Positions 1-5,851 of a DNA stretch of 6,337 nucleotides are shown here, piece after piece. The number at the start of each line of letters is the position of its first letter. Within the stretch, counting starts at the first letter, position 1. The stretch comes from CABMGU01 sp035292785 (lineage in GTDB: Archaea; Nanobdellota; Nanobdellia; Woesearchaeales; ARS49). Under the pieces are notes generated by a model. That model saw only the letters and a list, made by a program, of their open reading frames with translations. It searched no databases and was not told where the DNA came from. The DNA is taken from assembly GCA_035292785.1 (NCBI GenBank), contig DATDPK010000060.1, positions 1 through 6,337 of the forward strand, given 5' to 3'. A program made the translations under genes and the position numbers.

Positions 1-207
1 GGAGGAGGACTTCACGCCTGGGTAGAAGTCGATGATAAAAGAGACGGAACTTACTCGCTTGTTCTTGGCCCAGAAATAGAAGGAGGATTGATAGGAAGAA
101 AACAAGAAGTAAAGTTAAAGAAAGATGGCTATGCCTGCTTCCTTGAAAGATGCTTTTACAATGTTCCAAAAGAACTTAACAAAGTCTGGAGGGCAAAACA
201 TTTTTAA
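1..207 (+). CDS. C-terminal fragment of an unrecognised protein (5' truncated by window edge)
   Basis: Frame 1 is open from the first base to a TAA at 205-207, giving the last 68 residues of a longer protein. The fragment begins with a glycine run and then HAWVEV, followed by alternating hydrophobic and charged residues that look like beta strands. It has two cysteines in CFLERC and ends on a basic tail (VWRAKHF). HAWVEV resembles the region around the catalytic histidine of transglutaminase-like cysteine peptidases, but the catalytic Cys region would lie outside the window, so no function is assigned. Its stop codon lies inside the TATA-like octamer of the next gene. That the frame is real is supported by its uninterrupted length, its sensible composition and the clean junction with the promoter. 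Confidence 0.7.
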   Translation, partial: GGGLHAWVEVDDKRDGTYSLVLGPEIEGGLIGRKQEVKLKKDGYACFLERCFYNVPKELNKVWRAKHF

Positions 208-208
208 A
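201..208 (+). promoter_or_regulatory. TATA-like box of the 67-aa membrane protein gene
   Basis: TTTTTAAA is centred about 27.5 nt upstream of the ATG at 232. That is the spacing expected between an archaeal TATA box and the transcription start, so the message is predicted to be leaderless. The box overlaps the stop codon of the preceding gene. Confidence 0.6.
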
Positions 209-231
209 GTTATAATTTATCCTGCTTGAAT

Positions 232-435
232 ATGAAAAAAGAGTATGCAGTATTCATTGTCCTCATATTGGTGCTGGCAGGAATGTTCCTGCTGTCACAA
301 TTTCTCACAGGCAGTGAGCCGACAGGATTTGCAACAAGACCGCTGTCAAGCAAAGCTCCACTTGTTGTATTGATTGCATTTGGAGTTGCAGCAGGATTCG
401 GCTATATTGCGTGGAGAATATCGAGAAGTCAATAG
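232..435 (+). CDS. small protein with two predicted membrane segments, unknown function
   Basis: This 67-aa protein has hydrophobic segments at about residues 5-24 and 43-62. They are joined by a polar loop containing GSEPTGFAT, and the protein ends in a short basic tail (WRISRSQ). The N-terminal MKKE followed by a hydrophobic run could also be an uncleaved signal anchor. An in-frame TTG lies two codons upstream at 226. The ATG at 232 is preferred because it sits about 27 nt from the TATA-like octamer and begins with MKK; there is no Shine-Dalgarno, consistent with a leaderless message. The gene runs tail to tail into the large coiled-coil gene and overlaps it by 7 nt. I do not recognise the family; only a membrane location can be supported. 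Confidence 0.75.
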   Translation: MKKEYAVFIVLILVLAGMFLLSQFLTGSEPTGFATRPLSSKAPLVVLIAFGVAAGFGYIAWRISRSQ

Positions 436-2414
436 CCCAAAAGCCTTTTCAAAACAGCTATTTCATCATTTGTGATTGTGCGGTCATTATTCTTGTCTGT
501 TGCCTTGACAATCCTTGAAATTTCATCAGCATTATACGTTTTGCCCTGCTCTTTTTCCATAATACTAATAACTGCGTTTAACTTTTCTCTTTCATTCCTT
601 CCAATGTAAAATCTCTTTCCGTCAACCAAGACAGTGTAGCCCAAATTATCATTTGCGCGCTCAACTTCTGTCAATGTTATGACTTTGTCATTGCCAGAAA
701 CTCTTTTCAATACTTCACCAATATCTTTCTCAGAATACTGCCTGCCATCTTCAGATTCCATTCTTTTAATTGTCTCTTTTAACAATTTAACAGCATCATT
801 CTTTATATCATAAGCTGCGCCAAATGCAACAGGCCAATATATAGTATCTGGCTGCACAGGTCTCTCGACAGGCTTTTCAACATACTGGATGACTGGCTTT
901 TCAACAATTTTTTCAATAATCTGAGGCTTCCTGCTTTTGACAGCATAAGTGGCGCCTATTGCAATGCATAATGCAGCAACCGATGTTGCAAGAGTTCCAA
1001 ACTTCCATCTGCCAATGGACTTGTTAGCGTCATGCAAATCTTTCGCAGCACGAATCTCGCTGAGCTCAAATGCAGAAGAACTGTCTGCTAAGCTTCTTTC
1101 AGCGTCCTGCCTCAATCTTGATACCTCATCAAATGCAGCTGACCACTCACCATTGAGCCGTGTTAATTCAGTAATTTTCTCTTCAAGCGTTGCTTTTTCT
1201 TTAGCAGCGGTTTTTTCAAACTCTGTTTTTTCCTTTTTAATTTTTTCCAACTGCTGTTTCCTTTGCTCAATTTCTTCCTCAAACAAGGCATTGGCTGCTT
1301 CTGCAGTGGAACGTGCTTCTTTTTCAGCAGCCAAGTCGCCTTCCAGTTTAGGAATCTTTTTTTCTTCAAATTCATTAATCTTCTTTCTCAAGGCGGTTTC
1401 GATTCCTGTCAATTGCTCGATACGTCTGTTTGCGCTATCGTAATTTCTCTTTGCAGTTGTCAATTCAGTCTGCAATGCTGTCTGCTTTTCAGCGTAGCTT
1501 GTTCCAGCGATTTCAAGTTTTTTTACAGCATCGGCTGCTTCTTGTGCCAATCTGGTGTTCTCGGCGCCTTTTTGGCTAATGGCTTCCTGCGCGGTTGCCT
1601 TGTAAGCGTCAAATTCAGTCTTCAGCTTTCCAACGTCTGTGCCTGCCAATTGCGCGAGTTTTTCCTCAAGGCTTGTTTTTTCACGCTCTATGCGTTCTTT
1701 CGCAGAAGTCGCTTCACGCGCCTCCTGTTCTGCGGCAAGCACTGCCCGCGCTCCTTCATGTGAACGAAGATATTTTTGAAGCTCGTCATTCAGCTTGTGG
1801 ATTTCTTTTGGGAGGCTAAGAACTTTTGTGCCTACTCCCTGTCTCCTGATTATTTCGGTATCCACATTGTGCAATCCAGGCTGAGGCGTTTGGAACGACC
1901 AAATTATTTTCCTGATTCCTCTTTTGAAAGCAGCGATAGTCGCAGCAGGATGTTCGACCTCTTCCAATCCAGGAAGATTTCTGAAGTTGTCCTGCGCATA
2001 AAACGTGTGCTCAATAACCTGCCTCACAAACGATGCGAGGACTTGCTCATCTGTTAAAGTGTCAGCATTTGCAACATAACCTTTTTCAGCTTTGATTGTT
2101 TCCTCAAGAAGACCTAGCTTGACTCTTGTATGTTCTTCGAGCTTTTTGTCCATCTCGTCTGAATGCTTTCTAACAGCCTCCAGAGTATCTTCGCATGCAG
2201 TCAGAATGCTTCCTGCGTTTTGACGCAGTATCTCTCTTAGTTCCAGAGGAGTTTTTGTAAGAATGAAGGTCATCCTGTCCCTGAGCTTCTGCTTATCCCT
2301 ATCGTCCAGGCCGTGAACAAGCTCTGCTAACTCGTCTACCTCTTGCTTGCTTAATCCTTTAACATTTGCAAAAAAGCCAGTACTAGCTGGATCTACTCCT
2401 TGTCGCTCCCCCAT
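429..2414 (-). CDS. 661-aa coiled-coil membrane protein with C-terminal EF-hand-like repeats
   Basis: Residues 1-200 are mostly helical and charged. Residues about 205-465 form a long Lys/Glu/Ala-rich coiled coil with heptad-like spacing. A single membrane segment follows at about 471-491, then a Val/Glu/Lys/Pro linker (499-520) with repeated [IV]EKPV-type units. The C-terminal 120 residues contain two similar units of about 43 residues (545-587 and 612-655). The second carries a canonical-looking EF-hand loop at 640-651, with D640, N642, D644, T646, I647, T648 and E651. The first copy lacks two loop residues and the first aspartate. The ATG at 2414 lies about 27 nt from a TATA-like octamer, which supports this start and a leaderless message. 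A structural or tethering role at the cell envelope with Ca2+ binding is inference. The family is not recognised, and which side the coiled coil faces cannot be decided from flanking charges. Confidence 0.88.
   Translation of the reverse strand: MGERQGVDPASTGFFANVKGLSKQEVDELAELVHGLDDRDKQKLRDRMTFILTKTPLELREILRQNAGSILTACEDTLEAVRKHSDEMDKKLEEHTRVKLGLLEETIKAEKGYVANADTLTDEQVLASFVRQVIEHTFYAQDNFRNLPGLEEVEHPAATIAAFKRGIRKIIWSFQTPQPGLHNVDTEIIRRQGVGTKVLSLPKEIHKLNDELQKYLRSHEGARAVLAAEQEAREATSAKERIEREKTSLEEKLAQLAGTDVGKLKTEFDAYKATAQEAISQKGAENTRLAQEAADAVKKLEIAGTSYAEKQTALQTELTTAKRNYDSANRRIEQLTGIETALRKKINEFEEKKIPKLEGDLAAEKEARSTAEAANALFEEEIEQRKQQLEKIKKEKTEFEKTAAKEKATLEEKITELTRLNGEWSAAFDEVSRLRQDAERSLADSSSAFELSEIRAAKDLHDANKSIGRWKFGTLATSVAALCIAIGATYAVKSRKPQIIEKIVEKPVIQYVEKPVERPVQPDTIYWPVAFGAAYDIKNDAVKLLKETIKRMESEDGRQYSEKDIGEVLKRVSGNDKVITLTEVERANDNLGYTVLVDGKRFYIGRNEREKLNAVISIMEKEQGKTYNADEISRIVKATDKNNDRTITNDEIAVLKRLLGY
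450..782 (-). repeat. internal protein duplication: two EF-hand-like units
   Basis: These are codons 545-587 and 612-655 of the coiled-coil protein. The two units share the pattern ME.E.G..Y, then an I..(I/V)(L/V)K-type helix, then ND(K/R).IT..E(V/I). The second has a complete 12-residue Ca2+-loop pattern at nt 462-497. The first is shortened by two residues and has Gly in place of the leading Asp, so it probably does not bind metal by itself. Paired EF-hands usually pack together, so the degenerate copy may serve as a structural partner. Confidence 0.65.
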
Positions 2415-2437
2415 ATAGTAAATAGAATAGTTTCCCC

Positions 2438-2445
2438 TTTTTAAA
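2438..2445 (-). promoter_or_regulatory. TATA-like box of the coiled-coil protein gene
   Basis: TTTAAAAA on the minus strand is centred about 27.5 nt upstream of the ATG at 2414. There is no Shine-Dalgarno in between, so the transcript is predicted to start at or next to the start codon. A second AT-rich stretch (TTATAAA) lies further upstream at 2454-2460, at a spacing that fits less well. Confidence 0.6.
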
Positions 2446-2477
2446 TCTTACGGTTTATAACTACTACTCAGTGAAGA

Positions 2478-2499
2478 AAAAGGGCTAAAAAGCCCTTTT
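2478..2499 (-). terminator. hairpin terminator after the 46-aa membrane protein gene
   Basis: A perfect 9-bp stem (AAAAGGGCT/AGCCCTTTT) with a 4-nt loop begins 5 nt past the TAA of the small minus-strand gene. On that strand it ends in a run of five T. It separates that gene from the promoter of the downstream coiled-coil gene. Archaeal termination mostly depends on the T tract, so the stem may instead stabilise the mRNA 3' end. Confidence 0.65.
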
Positions 2500-2504
2500 A
2501 AAGC

Positions 2505-2645
2505 TTATTTCTCCATAAAGTGGTGCACTGCCATAACGACAAGCACTAATGCCAAAATGACAACTGCCCAGTCGCCCCAGCCAAGCCACAAAGCCAAAAG
2601 GCCACCAATCAACTGCACAATTCCAAGTGTTTTTGCACTTACCAT
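2505..2645 (-). CDS. 46-aa hydrophobic protein with two predicted membrane helices
   Basis: The minus strand reads from ATG at 2645 to TAA at 2505-2507 and encodes 46 residues. After a short MVSAKT start there are two hydrophobic segments, about residues 7-22 (rich in Leu, Gly and Trp) and 26-42 (Val/Leu/Ala). They are separated by a tight WGDW turn, and the protein ends in HHFMEK. The most likely structure is a helical hairpin in the membrane. Four signals support a real gene: GAGGTGAT four bases before the ATG, a TATA-like box at the right distance further upstream, a hairpin terminator just after the stop, and a clean two-helix composition. No family or function is recognised. It is transcribed divergently from the 173-aa protein gene. 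Confidence 0.75.
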   Translation of the reverse strand: MVSAKTLGIVQLIGGLLALWLGWGDWAVVILALVLVVMAVHHFMEK

Positions 2646-2649
2646 CTAA

Positions 2650-2657
2650 ATCACCTC
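2650..2657 (-). promoter_or_regulatory. strong Shine-Dalgarno for the 46-aa protein gene
   Basis: GAGGTGAT on the minus strand is complementary to the archaeal 16S rRNA 3' end and lies 4 nt before the ATG at 2645. It fixes the start of this short gene. It also contrasts with the leaderless starts predicted for the neighbours. Confidence 0.75.
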
Positions 2658-2681
2658 TTTAGAAGAGGAATGAAATCTTGC

Positions 2682-2693
2682 TATATAAATATT
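2682..2693. promoter_or_regulatory. near-symmetric TATA box in the divergent intergenic region
   Basis: TATATAAATATT reads as a good archaeal TATA box on both strands. On the minus strand it places the transcription start near 2658, giving a leader of about 13 nt that contains the whole GAGGTGAT of the 46-aa gene. On the plus strand it would start transcription near 2714, giving a short leader before the 173-aa gene. Use in the minus direction is the better supported. Confidence 0.5.
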
Positions 2694-2702
2694 ACAGCTA
2701 AG

Positions 2703-2710
2703 CTTTTAAG
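2703..2710 (+). promoter_or_regulatory. possible TATA-like box of the 173-aa protein gene
   Basis: CTTTTAAG is centred about 26.5 nt upstream of the ATG at 2733, close to the spacing seen at the other leaderless starts in the window. It competes with the stronger TATATAAATATT just upstream, so this call is tentative. Confidence 0.35.
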
Positions 2711-2732
2711 TTGGCGGGCAGCGATGACATTA

Positions 2733-3254
2733 ATGCCAACGATTGATGATGTTGTAAAAGAATGCCAGTCAACATATCAATTAGCAGTAACAGACCAGAA
2801 TAAAGAAAAATATGCTGCGTTTGTCAAAAGGCAATCAAGAAAACACAAACTAGATGATCAAAAAAACTTCACTTTGCTTGTTGACAAGCTGATGCTATTC
2901 TCATATCTTATCAGACAAAGTTCTGTTGAAGTAAGAGGATTTGATACAAAAATAGTGATTGATAAAGATGAAAAATTGCCTGCCTTGCGTGTTAGAGGGC
3001 ACGGTCCATATTTGTGGGATGACAATACACTATATTCAATCTATGCGCGGCGTGAGTATAACCATATAGCCCATAAGCTTCCACGATATACTGCAATAAT
3101 TGATGAATTGGGCAGGGATACAGAAGTTGTAGCAATCTGGGGCAGAAGATTAAGCTATGACAAAGATGTAGGCAGAAAACTAGACTCCCCAAGAACAAAA
3201 GCATTCAAACATAAAAGAGTGTATATGCCAAGAATGGGCAGAATAAGAAGGTAG
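2733..3254 (+). CDS. unrecognised 173-aa protein with a basic C-terminal tail
   Basis: The frame is open from an ATG at 2670, with further in-frame ATGs at 2724 and 2733. I chose 2733 (MPTIDDVVKECQ) because the 2670 start would run the coding sequence through two AT-rich promoter-like boxes, and 2733 lies about 27 nt from one of them. The start at 2724 is nearly as likely. The protein is soluble, with no signal peptide or membrane segment. It has a helical N-terminal half rich in Lys and Gln. A middle part contains RVRGHGPYLWDD and IYARREYNHIAHKLPRY, followed by VVAIWGRRLSYD. The tail of about 20 residues is strongly basic and ends RMGRIRR, which could suggest nucleic-acid or ribosome contact, but that is inference. 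I do not recognise a family. It lies just upstream of the FecR/cyclase pair, which has its own promoter, so a shared role is not implied. Confidence 0.75.
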   Translation: MPTIDDVVKECQSTYQLAVTDQNKEKYAAFVKRQSRKHKLDDQKNFTLLVDKLMLFSYLIRQSSVEVRGFDTKIVIDKDEKLPALRVRGHGPYLWDDNTLYSIYARREYNHIAHKLPRYTAIIDELGRDTEVVAIWGRRLSYDKDVGRKLDSPRTKAFKHKRVYMPRMGRIRR

Positions 3255-3266
3255 TTTTGCAAAACT
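3253..3266. promoter_or_regulatory. perfect 14-bp palindrome abutting the TATA box of the FecR/cyclase operon
   Basis: AGTTTTGCAAAACT is its own reverse complement. It ends on the first T of the TATA-like octamer, where TFB and its recognition element would bind, so a dimeric regulator there would block or assist initiation. It overlaps the stop codon of the upstream gene. It is followed by a T run, so an alternative reading is a short hairpin plus T tract ending the upstream transcript. Confidence 0.45.
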
Positions 3267-3273
3267 TTTTAAA
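3266..3273 (+). promoter_or_regulatory. TATA-like box of the FecR/cyclase operon
   Basis: TTTTTAAA is centred about 27.5 nt upstream of the ATG at 3297. It is the same octamer at the same distance as for the gene at 232. No Shine-Dalgarno lies between, so the operon message is predicted to be leaderless. Confidence 0.6.
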
Positions 3274-3296
3274 GCACGACAAGTTAAATCAATCTT

Positions 3297-4178
3297 ATGA
3301 AGAAACTTATTATTATTGCCGTCATTGTCCTGCTAATAATTGGAACAGGATATTTTCTTCTTGCGCCGGTTTCAGCAACAGCCGCTGTGCTTTATGTTGA
3401 AAGAGGACAAGTTGAAGTAAACTCAGGCAGCGGGTGGCAAATTGGAACAGATGAAATGGAACTTAGCAAAGGCAGCCAAGTCAAAACAGGAGACGGCGAG
3501 GCAACAGTAGTGTTGCTTGAAGGCGAAGTAGTTCATTTGGAGCCAAACAGCGAGATAAAATTAGACCAAATAAGCGGCAAAAAAATACACATAACACAAC
3601 TGGCAGGAGAAACCTGGAACAAAGTCACAAAAATATCAGGAATATCAGAATTCACAATCGAAACACCAACAACAGTGGCTACTGTCAGGGGAACAGAGTT
3701 TATACTGAATGAAGAGGAATTGGATGTTTCAGAAGGAGAAGTAGATTATGGGCTAAAGGCAGGGGAGAAAATTAAAGTAATGGGCGGAAAACGCGCGCTT
3801 GCAAAAATGCTGAGGGAAGAGAATATTCCTGAAGAAAGACTTGCGCGAATCAGAAACTTCCCAGAAAAATATGAAAAAATACTCAAACGAGTCAGGGCAA
3901 GAGAAATAAGAAAGCACGAGCAGATATTAAGAATGGCAGAAAAACGCGGCTTCACAGAAGAGAAAATACGCGCACAACTCAATGAAATAGATGAAGGAAG
4001 ACAAGACGAAGAAAAAGCATATGAACAAGTACCGGCACTAATGAAGCCAAAAGCAAAACGCACATACCTGCTCACAAAAGAAATAAAACGCGCAAGAATG
4101 AAACTGCGTGATAGATTAATTACTGAAAGAGATGCAATGCGCGAACTCGAAACACAAAGGGACATTGCAAATCAATGA
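3297..4178 (+). CDS. membrane-anchored FecR-domain protein
   Basis: This 293-aa protein opens with MKK and a hydrophobic segment at about residues 4-23, an uncleaved anchor or signal sequence that would place the rest outside the cytoplasm. Residues about 30-165 are a beta-rich FecR domain. It includes GDGEATVVLLEGEVVHLEPNS-like strands and the family signature TPTTVATVRGTEF at 123-135. The remaining 130 residues are highly charged and helical, rich in Arg, Lys and Glu, and have no second membrane segment. Bacterial FecR itself couples an outer-membrane transporter to an ECF sigma factor. This protein lacks the cytoplasmic anti-sigma part, and archaea have neither partner, so here FecR is best read as an extracytoplasmic sensing or scaffold domain. 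Its stop overlaps the start of the CHASE2 cyclase (ATGA), implying coupled translation and a joint role. Start choice is supported by the TATA spacing. Confidence 0.88.
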   Translation: MKKLIIIAVIVLLIIGTGYFLLAPVSATAAVLYVERGQVEVNSGSGWQIGTDEMELSKGSQVKTGDGEATVVLLEGEVVHLEPNSEIKLDQISGKKIHITQLAGETWNKVTKISGISEFTIETPTTVATVRGTEFILNEEELDVSEGEVDYGLKAGEKIKVMGGKRALAKMLREENIPEERLARIRNFPEKYEKILKRVRAREIRKHEQILRMAEKRGFTEEKIRAQLNEIDEGRQDEEKAYEQVPALMKPKAKRTYLLTKEIKRARMKLRDRLITERDAMRELETQRDIANQ

Positions 4179-5830
4179 AACTTACAATACTTGTTGCACT
4201 TCTAACAGGAATCCTGTTAACAACCCTTGCCCAGGCAAATTTCTTTTATACGTGGAACCTGAGCTTAACAGATGCCTTGTATGGCGGGAAACAAGGGCTT
4301 GAAAACATCAAGATAATAGCGGTTGACGACAAAAGCCTGCAGGAAATAGGACGATGGCCGTGGAAGAGAACAATATTCGGTGATTTATTACAATACACAA
4401 ATGGAGCAAAAGTTGTTGCGTTCGATATTGCATTTTTTGAGCCAACAGAAGATGATACTGTGTTGGGCGATGCAATAAGACAGGCAGGAAACGTGATCAT
4501 CGCAAAAGAATATGATTTCACAAGAAAAGAATACTTGTCGCCAACCATTGAAGCGGAAACAGGATTGGTCAATATTTACACAGACCAGGATGGAACAAGC
4601 AGAAGCATACCTGTGAAGATTAACGGAGAGCCAAGCCTTGCATACAAAATTGCGCAAAAATACATTGGAAGAGAGCCAACTGTTGACGAGCAAAGACTTC
4701 TTGTAAACTTTGCAAGCGGGCCAGGAGCGTTCAAAATTTATTCTGCAGCAGACGTCATTAAAGGCAGGATTGATTCAAAAGAATTTGAAAATTCAATAGT
4801 TTTGATTGGAGCAACATCGCCGGATATGCACGATGACTACATCGTGCCGACATCAAGCGGAAGAAGAATGCCGGGAGTGGAAATACACGCACACGCAGTC
4901 CAAACACTGCTGACAAGACAATTTTTGAAGCACCAATCAACTTTAACATTAGCAATTGTGATATTAGGATTGTCGCTCATCACAGGAATGCTGTATTCAA
5001 AACTCCGCATAAGATATGCAGTGCTGATATTGGCAATAATTGCAATTGCGTATTTGATAATTGCAATTTTTGTCTTCAGAAAAGGAATAATTCTCAACCT
5101 GGTTTATCCGCCGATAACGATTATTTTGACATCGCTGACAACAATAAGCTACATTGCAGCAAGCGAAACAAAACACAAAAAACACATTCTTGGAATCTTC
5201 GGCAAATACGTATCAAAAGACGTTGTTGACCACCTGCTGAAAAGCGAAAAATCAATAGAGCTTGGAGGAATAGAAAGAGAAGTTACTGCACTATTTGCGG
5301 ACATAAGAGGCTTTACAGCAATGTCAGAAAAAATGACTCCACATCAGGTGATTGAAGTGCTAAATCATTATTTTGGCGACATGACAGACAAAGTATTTGC
5401 AAACGACGGCACATTGGACAAGTTTATAGGAGATGCACTGTTTGCATTATGGGGAACACCGCTTGCAGACAAAGAACACGCATACAAAGCAGTAAAGTGC
5501 GCCCTTGAGATACAAGAAACATTAAAGACAAGGCATGCAAAAGGAATACCGCCAATAAACTTAGGAATAGGAATTTGCTCAGGCCCGGCAGTTATCGGAA
5601 ATATGGGAAGCTCACAAAGACAGGAGTTTACAGCAATTGGAGATACGATTAATATTGCATCAAGATTGAGCGGAGTATCAAGCGGAGGGCAGATAATAAT
5701 TACAGAATCAACTTACAAACATATTAAAGATAAAGTTGATGTGAAAAAATTAGAGCCGTTGAAAGTCAAAGGAAAAGAAAAGGCGCTAATTGTTTATGAA
5801 GTTGTAAAACTTTTGAATAAAATTAAATAG
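4175..5830 (+). CDS. CHASE2-domain class III adenylate cyclase (membrane bound)
   Basis: Predicted to make cAMP from ATP in the cytoplasm under control of an external CHASE2 sensor. The 551-aa protein has an N-terminal membrane segment (about 3-20). The compact CHASE2 domain (about 28-250) shows GRWPWKR at 59-65, KVVAFDIAFFEP at 79-90 and the closing motif MPGVEIHAHAVQTLL at 232-246. Three membrane segments follow (about 256-274, 280-301, 305-328), then a linker with FGKYVSKDVVDHLL (342-355) and the cyclase domain (about 365-545). Metal-binding D376 (FADIRGF) and D420 (KFIGD) are present, as are K416, N493 and R497. Thr486 sits where mammalian enzymes have the adenine-selecting Asp, which is typical of the class IIIb subgroup; guanylate cyclase activity is unlikely but not excluded. 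With all residues in one chain it should act as a homodimer. The start overlaps the FecR gene stop by ATGA with no good Shine-Dalgarno, suggesting translational coupling. No cAMP receptor gene is visible nearby. Confidence 0.93.
   Translation: MKLTILVALLTGILLTTLAQANFFYTWNLSLTDALYGGKQGLENIKIIAVDDKSLQEIGRWPWKRTIFGDLLQYTNGAKVVAFDIAFFEPTEDDTVLGDAIRQAGNVIIAKEYDFTRKEYLSPTIEAETGLVNIYTDQDGTSRSIPVKINGEPSLAYKIAQKYIGREPTVDEQRLLVNFASGPGAFKIYSAADVIKGRIDSKEFENSIVLIGATSPDMHDDYIVPTSSGRRMPGVEIHAHAVQTLLTRQFLKHQSTLTLAIVILGLSLITGMLYSKLRIRYAVLILAIIAIAYLIIAIFVFRKGIILNLVYPPITIILTSLTTISYIAASETKHKKHILGIFGKYVSKDVVDHLLKSEKSIELGGIEREVTALFADIRGFTAMSEKMTPHQVIEVLNHYFGDMTDKVFANDGTLDKFIGDALFALWGTPLADKEHAYKAVKCALEIQETLKTRHAKGIPPINLGIGICSGPAVIGNMGSSQRQEFTAIGDTINIASRLSGVSSGGQIIITESTYKHIKDKVDVKKLEPLKVKGKEKALIVYEVVKLLNKIK
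5821..5828 (+). promoter_or_regulatory. TATA-like box of the downstream CxxC protein gene
   Basis: AATTAAAT, within a longer AT-only stretch, is centred about 27.5 nt upstream of the ATG at 5852 and lies in the last codons of the cyclase gene. It suggests the next gene has its own leaderless transcript, although read-through from the cyclase 22 nt upstream is equally possible. Confidence 0.4.
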
Positions 5831-5851
5831 CAGAATAGCTTCTAATAGATC

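Noticed and set aside
1160..1800. Repetitive CTTTTT/TTCTTC-rich stretches resembling DNA repeats
   Set aside because: These are the complement of Lys/Glu codons in the coiled coil; no unit recurs with fixed spacing, so it is not a CRISPR array or tandem repeat.
949..2057. Several plus-strand and alternate-frame open frames of 70-166 codons across the coiled-coil gene
   Set aside because: They are antisense or shifted shadows of the low-complexity coiled-coil coding sequence, with Ser/Phe/Cys-rich translations and no promoter or ribosome site.
3297..4178. Reading the FecR protein as an iron-uptake anti-sigma regulator
   Set aside because: No ECF sigma factor, TonB-type receptor or cytoplasmic anti-sigma region is present, and the partner gene is a cyclase.
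4203..4219. Short inverted repeat TAACAGG/CCTGTTA just inside the cyclase gene
   Set aside because: A 7-bp stem within codons of the N-terminal hydrophobic segment is likely by chance; nothing else supports a regulatory role.
5030..5070. Repeated AATTGCAATT-like words
   Set aside because: They encode the Ile/Ala-rich membrane helix of the cyclase and reflect biased codons rather than a DNA repeat.
3746..5185. Minus-strand open frames of 62-139 codons opposite the FecR and cyclase genes
   Set aside because: The plus-strand genes have clear domain matches across the whole span; the antisense translations are Cys/Ser/Phe-rich and show no recognisable motif or start signal.
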